A stretch of 37,046 nucleotides of DNA from Opitutales bacterium (GTDB taxonomy: Bacteria > Verrucomicrobiota > Verrucomicrobiia > Opitutales > UBA953): positions 1-37,046 of the forward strand of contig JAILGB010000019.1 of assembly GCA_024697185.1 (NCBI GenBank), written 5' to 3'. A program made the position numbers and the translations under genes. Positions 33,504-37,046 of the stretch are shown in pieces (position 1 is the stretch's first letter; each line of letters starts with the position of its first letter). The notes under the pieces were generated by a model. That model did no database searches. It was not told where the DNA came from and worked only from the letters and a program-made list of their open reading frames with translations.

Positions 33504-34385
33504 ATGACGACTCTTACTCCGTTCCCGACGCCCGGCTATTGGGTGCATCATCTCGACCCGTTCGTTTTTCATTTTCCCGAAGGCTGGTTTCTGGACGGCA
33601 TCCGCTGGTATGGTCTGGCGTATCTGCTCGGCTTGCTGTTCGGGTATTTTATGCTCGGCTTTTATTACAAAAAAGGCCGTTCCCCCTTGGACGACAACGC
33701 CCGCTCCAATTTTCTGATCGCGCTTTTGCTCGGTGTCTTGCTCGGCGGCAGGCTCGGCTACATGCTGCTCTATCATTTTGATGTGCTCTGCGAAAAGCCC
33801 TTGGAGTTTTTTGCGGTCTGGAACGGCGGCATGGCGAGTCACGGCGGGATGATTGGTGTCGCATTGGCGTGCTGGTGGACCGCCCGCCGCTACAAGGCTT
33901 CCTTCCTCCAGCTGACGGACTGCATCGTCTCCTTGGCGGGATTTGGCGTGTTTTTGGGGCGTATTGCAAACTTTATCAACGGCGAACTCTGGGGCAAGGT
34001 GACCGACGTGCCGTGGGCAGTCGTGTTCCCGTGGCGCGAGTTTATCGACGGCAAAGAACAAATCGTCGGCTACCTCCTCCCGCGCCATCCGTCGCAACTC
34101 TACGCGGCGACGCTCGAAGGGCTGGCGATTCTCATCTATACCCAGATCCGCTTTTGGAAAAAACAGTCGCTCCCGCACGGACAGCTCCTCGGCGAGACGG
34201 CGGTCCTCTACGGCGTTTTCCGGGTCTTCAACGAATTTTTTCGCGAGCCCGACATCGGGGTTTCGCTTATCTGCGGACTGTCGCGGGGAACGGTTTATTC
34301 GCTGCTCCTGATCGCCGTCGGCATCGGCGTCATCGTCTTCGTCCGTCGCCGTTCCCGCCGCTCGCGCCAGACACCCGCCGCCTGA
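33504..34385 (+). CDS. lgt: Prolipoprotein diacylglyceryl transferase
   Basis: This integral membrane enzyme of 293 residues transfers diacylglyceryl from phosphatidylglycerol to the lipobox cysteine. Conserved blocks: GIRWYGLAYLLGLLFGYFM, GGRLGYMLLYHFD, WNGGMASHGGMIG (with the family's essential His), GRIANFINGELWG, RHPSQLYAATLEG and FRVFNEFFREPD. The ATG at 33504 is used; a TTG at 33483 overlapping the lpxI stop is possible but less likely. Its substrates include the lipoproteins encoded at 22188 and 26331. The C-terminus is Arg-rich. Confidence 0.95.
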   Translation: MTTLTPFPTPGYWVHHLDPFVFHFPEGWFLDGIRWYGLAYLLGLLFGYFMLGFYYKKGRSPLDDNARSNFLIALLLGVLLGGRLGYMLLYHFDVLCEKPLEFFAVWNGGMASHGGMIGVALACWWTARRYKASFLQLTDCIVSLAGFGVFLGRIANFINGELWGKVTDVPWAVVFPWREFIDGKEQIVGYLLPRHPSQLYAATLEGLAILIYTQIRFWKKQSLPHGQLLGETAVLYGVFRVFNEFFREPDIGVSLICGLSRGTVYSLLLIAVGIGVIVFVRRRSRRSRQTPAA

Positions 34386-34405
34386 TTTTTTCACCATCCG
34401 ATTTT

Positions 34406-35080
34406 ATGCTCATTCCCGCAAATTTTAAAAAATCCGAAATCAAGGCGCTCGTCTTCGATCTTGGCAACGTGATCGCCGATCTCGATGTCCCGCATCTGAT
34501 AGGGCAAATCCGCAGCCTCGGCGTCATCGACGAGGTTTTTGGCGCCAATCCGCAGCGGATTTTGGAGGAACACGACGCTTTTTACCAGGACATCGAGCGC
34601 GGCGTCTATAAGCGCGAATCCTTTTTGAAAGCCCTGCGTTCCCGCACGTCCGACGGCGTTCCCGCCGTGAGCGACGGGGCTCTGATTGACGCCTGGAACT
34701 CCGTCCTGCACAAGCCGCTCGATCCGCGCCGCATCGAGCTGCTCCACAATCTGCGCGCCGACGGCTACCGGCTCTTCCTTTTGAGCAACACCAACGATAT
34801 TCACCGCGAATTTTTCACGCGCAAATTTTTTGACGAACTCGGCATCGAGCTTGAGACGCTTTTTGACAAGACTTTTTACTCCGACGTCCTGCGCTGCCGC
34901 AAGCCCGAACGCGCGATCTACGAACACGTCGCCCGCGAGGCACGCCTCGTTCCCGCGGAGACGCTTTTTATCGACGACAAGGAGGAAAACTGCCGAGCCG
35001 CCCGCCAATTCGCAGGCTGGCACACGCATACGCTCGCCGTCGGGACGGAGACCGTCCGCGATCTTTTTGTGGAGGCTTAG
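34406..35080 (+). CDS. HAD-superfamily hydrolase, YihX-like
   Basis: The 224-residue HAD phosphatase has motif I ALVFDLGNVIADLD (nucleophile D18), helical cap (about 30-90), motif II LFLLSNTND, motif III Lys in CRKPERAIYEHV and motif IV LFIDDKEENCRAA. The DLGNV form is typical of YihX, an alpha-glucose-1-phosphatase, but substrates in this superfamily cannot be read from sequence. The ATG at 34406 follows lgt by 20 nt, and murF starts 2 nt after its stop. A longer open frame upstream lies within lgt and is rejected. Confidence 0.87.
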   Translation: MLIPANFKKSEIKALVFDLGNVIADLDVPHLIGQIRSLGVIDEVFGANPQRILEEHDAFYQDIERGVYKRESFLKALRSRTSDGVPAVSDGALIDAWNSVLHKPLDPRRIELLHNLRADGYRLFLLSNTNDIHREFFTRKFFDELGIELETLFDKTFYSDVLRCRKPERAIYEHVAREARLVPAETLFIDDKEENCRAARQFAGWHTHTLAVGTETVRDLFVEA

Positions 35081-35082
35081 CG

Positions 35083-36402
35083 ATGAAAATTTTATGGGAT
35101 GATCTCCAAAAGCTCGTTCCCGCGGGAACGCGGCTCCTCAACGGCGACGGGCGCGCCCTCGGCGGATTTTGCATCGACACGCGCACGCTCCAGCCCGGTG
35201 AAATCTTTGTCGCGATAAAAACGGCATCCCGCGACGGCCACGACTTTGTTCCCGCCGCCGTCACCGCGGGAGCCGCTGCCGTCCTCGTCGAACACGAAGT
35301 CGCCGGCGTTCCCGCAGATCTGCCGCAGATCGTCGTTCCCGCAGGAAAAGACTCCCAGTGGCTCCTCCGCCAAATCGCCGCCGCCTATCGCCGGACCTTC
35401 TTGAAGCACGTTCCCGTGATCGGCGTCACGGGCAGCGTCGGCAAAACCTCCACCAAGGATATGCTCGCCCATCTGCTCGCGGGAACGCTCAAAGTCTTCG
35501 CCACGCCAAAAAATCTCAACAACACCCTCGGCGTCCCCCTCAACATCTGCCGCATCGAGCCCGGACAGCACGAAATCGCCGTCATCGAAATGGGCACCAA
35601 CGCGCCCGGCGAAATCGCCGCCTGCGCCGCCGTCGCACAGCCGGACTTTGCCGTCGTCACCAACGTCTTGCCCGTCCACCTCCAAGGACTCGGCTCCATG
35701 GACGGCATCGCCGACGAAAAAGCCGCCATCGCCGCCGATCCCGCCTGCCGGGCAGTCTTTTACCGCCGGCTCCTCAAATACCGGGCGTTTCAAAAAATCG
35801 CCGCTCGCGGGAACGCCCTCGTCATCGACGACACCGTTCCCGCCGACCATCCCGCTCGCGCCCTTCAATCCCCGTCGGCAGGGCAAGTCGAAAACGCCGT
35901 CTTGGCGCTCGCCGTCGCAAAAAATTTTGTCAAAGACCCGAAAATCCTGCGGGAACGCCTCGCTACCTGGCAACCCTCCCAAAAGCGCGGAGAACTCCGT
36001 TCCCGCGCCAACGGACACAAAATATTTGTCGATTGCTACAACGCCTCGCCGTTTTCGATGCTCGACTCCGTGGCGGCGTTTCACAAGGCTGTCGGCAATG
36101 ACAGCACCCCGCGCCTCCACATCCTCGGAGGTATGGGCGAACTCGGCAGCGAGTCCCAAGCCCTCCACAGGCTCGTCGGCGAAAAACTCCCTCTCGACCC
36201 AAAACGCGATTTTCTCGCCGTCTTTGGAGGAGACGCTCCCCTCATCGCCGAAGGAGCCGCCAAAAACGCGTTCCCGCGGGAACACATCTCCATTTTTGAC
36301 GATATCAAAGAACTCCGCACCTTTGCCCAAAATTTTGACGGACATATCATGCTCAAAGGATCCCGAGCCTTCGCCCTCGAACGGGCGTGCCCGGAGGATT
36401 GA
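35083..36402 (+). CDS. murF: UDP-N-acetylmuramoyl-tripeptide--D-alanyl-D-alanine ligase
   Basis: This cytoplasmic Mur ligase of 439 residues adds D-Ala-D-Ala to the peptidoglycan precursor. The N-terminal domain reads FCIDTRTLQPGEIFVAIKTA and SRDGHDFV, the ATP-binding P-loop is GVTGSVGKTSTKD (K121), then TPKNLNNTLGVPLNICR and EMGTNAPGEI, and the C-terminal domain has YNASPFSMLDSVAAF and LGGMGELGSES, all MurF-like rather than MurE/C/D. A Shine-Dalgarno GGAGG lies 8 nt before the ATG, inside the preceding gene. It ends the cluster and is followed by a hairpin terminator. It is very dense in CGTTCCC words and strongly C/A-rich in codons. Confidence 0.94.
   Translation: MKILWDDLQKLVPAGTRLLNGDGRALGGFCIDTRTLQPGEIFVAIKTASRDGHDFVPAAVTAGAAAVLVEHEVAGVPADLPQIVVPAGKDSQWLLRQIAAAYRRTFLKHVPVIGVTGSVGKTSTKDMLAHLLAGTLKVFATPKNLNNTLGVPLNICRIEPGQHEIAVIEMGTNAPGEIAACAAVAQPDFAVVTNVLPVHLQGLGSMDGIADEKAAIAADPACRAVFYRRLLKYRAFQKIAARGNALVIDDTVPADHPARALQSPSAGQVENAVLALAVAKNFVKDPKILRERLATWQPSQKRGELRSRANGHKIFVDCYNASPFSMLDSVAAFHKAVGNDSTPRLHILGGMGELGSESQALHRLVGEKLPLDPKRDFLAVFGGDAPLIAEGAAKNAFPREHISIFDDIKELRTFAQNFDGHIMLKGSRAFALERACPED
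35115..35130. repeat. Full 16-bp palindrome of the motif inside murF
   Basis: CGTTCCCGCGGGAACG encodes VPAGT in frame. A near-complete second palindrome (15 of 16) lies at 36269-36284 in the same gene, encoding FPREH. Confidence 0.95.
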
Positions 36403-36436
36403 TTAAAGCTTAATGCTTAAAGCTTAAAGCTTAAAG
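36403..36436 (+). repeat. Tandem heptamer repeat after murF
   Basis: CTTAAAG or the variant CTTAATG is repeated head to tail about 4.9 times directly after the murF stop codon. The unit is close to palindromic. Confidence 0.85.
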
Positions 36437-36473
36437 AAGGCGCGCTTGCGGGAATGCAGGCGCGCTTTTTTTT
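36437..36473 (+). terminator. Terminator of the murF cluster
   Basis: AAGGCGCGC (36437-36445) pairs with GCGCGCTTT (36460-36468) with one G-T wobble; the loop contains a degenerate motif (GCGGGAATG). Eight T follow the stem base. Confidence 0.8.
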
Positions 36474-36545
36474 GATCCACAGATTTTAGGATTTAAGGTT
36501 TTTGTTGGGTTCGCGGCACGCTTTCTTTAAACTTTAACTTTTAAT
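36474..36545 (+). repeat. Degenerate R1 copy
   Basis: GATCCACAGATTTTAGGATT, TAAGG, GTTGGGTTCGCGGCACGCTT and CTTTAAACTTTAAC resemble R1 and the end of R2 (30798 onward: GCGGCACGCTTCCTTTAA). The DnaA-box 9-mer has one mismatch here. The rest of the gap to 36772 is AT-rich with no gene. Confidence 0.5.
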
Positions 36546-36663
36546 CTTTTTCAAGAAATATTGGATACGGGAAAAATAATGATTTTTTGCTGAAATAAAT
36601 CCTTAATCGCCGGCAATAGATATTTCTTTTTATAAGAAATACAAATTAAAAAAAATAAAAAGA

Positions 36664-36691
36664 TTGCGTTTTTTTTTTTATCCTGTAAAAT
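36664..36691 (+). promoter_or_regulatory. Putative promoter of the secreted protein gene
   Basis: TTGCGT (36664-36669) and TAAAAT (36686-36691) are spaced 16 bp; the leader would be about 75 nt. The GTAAAATA octamer is shared with the promoter at 28013. Confidence 0.45.
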
Positions 36692-36772
36692 AAATAACAA
36701 ATAGAACTTTATTCCGAAATTTTTCAGTTTTTGCAAAAACATTTTTTTAGAGCTCTCAAGCAATAAAACGAT

Positions 36773-37046
36773 ATGAAAAAATTAATTGCGTTTTCGACTC
36801 TCATCGCCGCCGCGGTGGCGGCTCCTTATGCGCTTGGCACAGGCAACGGCACAGAAAGCAATCCGTTGTCGGGGGTGATGGCAAATATTAATTTTAACAG
36901 TTATGCCGGGACTGACGGCACGGTTTATGTGAACGGCATCAACGGGAACAGTTATTTTGCAAATGGAACGCTGACGATGAGCAAGAATTTGAACATCTCC
37001 GGCGACGGTCTTCGGATCGGAAACGGTTTTTCGGGTTCGGCTTACA
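36773..37046 (+). CDS. Secreted low-complexity protein, partial (autotransporter-like)
   Basis: The frame opens at the ATG at 36773 and runs off the window (91 codons). It starts MKKLIAFSTLIAAAVAAPYA, a clear signal peptide, and continues with Gly/Asn/Ser/Thr-rich sequence (GNGTESNPLSG, NGTLTMSKNLNISGDGLRIG) typical of beta-helical surface proteins such as autotransporter passengers or PEP-CTERM-type exported proteins. Only the N-terminus is visible, so the anchoring type cannot be told. It has a long AT-rich leader. Confidence 0.75.
   Translation, partial: MKKLIAFSTLIAAAVAAPYALGTGNGTESNPLSGVMANINFNSYAGTDGTVYVNGINGNSYFANGTLTMSKNLNISGDGLRIGNGFSGSAY

Larger units (their letters stand above)
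199..36283. repeat. Hyperabundant dispersed word GCGGGAACG / CGTTCCCGC
   Basis: By eye I count about 71 GGGAACG and 70 CGTTCCC. A random 7-mer of this composition would be expected roughly 5-7 times on both strands together. The usual extension is GC on the left (GCGGGAACG). It occurs in every frame (AGT, RER, GNA, VPA, RSR, AFP) and between genes, with none from about 546 to 3764, none in parA or the conserved core of rpoD, and high density in hrpB, murF and the AlkA-Ogt gene. One-base variants (GCTCCCGC, TGTTCCCGC, GGGAATG) are also common. Confidence 0.95.

Noticed and set aside
33869-34405. Upstream extension of the HAD hydrolase frame
   Set aside because: It lies inside lgt in another frame and encodes Arg/Pro-rich sequence without HAD features; motif I starts just after the ATG at 34406.
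1-37046. tRNA, rRNA or riboswitch genes
   Set aside because: I looked through the spacers and saw no cloverleaf, rRNA or known riboswitch core; the longer spacers are explained by repeats and promoters.

Overview
The window is about 37 kb of a Gram-negative bacterial chromosome. Lipid A and LPS genes (LpxI, an LptF/LptG permease), lipoprotein maturation (Lgt), a TolC-like channel and several lipoboxes require an outer membrane. The gene set (dnaG next to rpoD, glycogen branching enzyme, secreted sulfatase, Lys/Ala-rich histone-H1-like tails, large secreted low-complexity protein) fits Verrucomicrobiota, perhaps Opitutales/Puniceicoccales. That placement is inference; no rRNA is present to confirm it.

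Layout. 1-359: edge of a minus-strand gene. 360-757: a dispersed repeat carrying a perfect DnaA box. 758-3488: an AT-rich accessory island with a DUF4417 gene, two small unknown genes and a divergent HTH/M78-peptidase regulator, flanked by a 13-bp direct repeat. 3796-6942: ClC channel, a fused AlkA-Ogt alkylation-repair protein and a VOC protein. 7091-16435: glgB, a parA-like gene, an lptF/G permease, dnaG, rpoD, xseB, pyrF. 16510-23348: HrpB helicase, a Sel1/FGE-like membrane protein, dCMP deaminase, YqgE and a thioredoxin-fold lipoprotein. 23417-27913: class I fumarase converging on a minus-strand tolC-hlyD pair. 28069-30366: a small H1-tailed protein and a sulfatase. 30367-30865: a mosaic of repeats. 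30866-36402: an envelope and replication cluster (holA, YvlD-like, lpxI, lgt, HAD phosphatase, murF). 36773-end: start of a secreted protein.

The most striking signal is not a gene. The 7-mer GGGAACG (extended GCGGGAACG; reverse CGTTCCCGC) occurs about 140 times by eye count, about 70 per strand, where roughly 5-7 are expected. It sits in coding and intergenic DNA, in all reading frames and both orientations. Inverted pairs form at least five terminator hairpins, it builds the hexapeptide-repeat tail of RpoD, and it is absent from the AT-rich island. This resembles DNA uptake sequences (Neisseria DUS, Haemophilus USS) or cyanobacterial HIP1, but I know of no description of this word.

A second pattern is promoter placement. 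Several genes have a sigma70-like -35/-10 pair with exactly 17-bp spacing and a -10 box ending 6-7 nt before the start codon, which implies leaderless mRNAs. The island genes instead have Shine-Dalgarno sequences or a leader.
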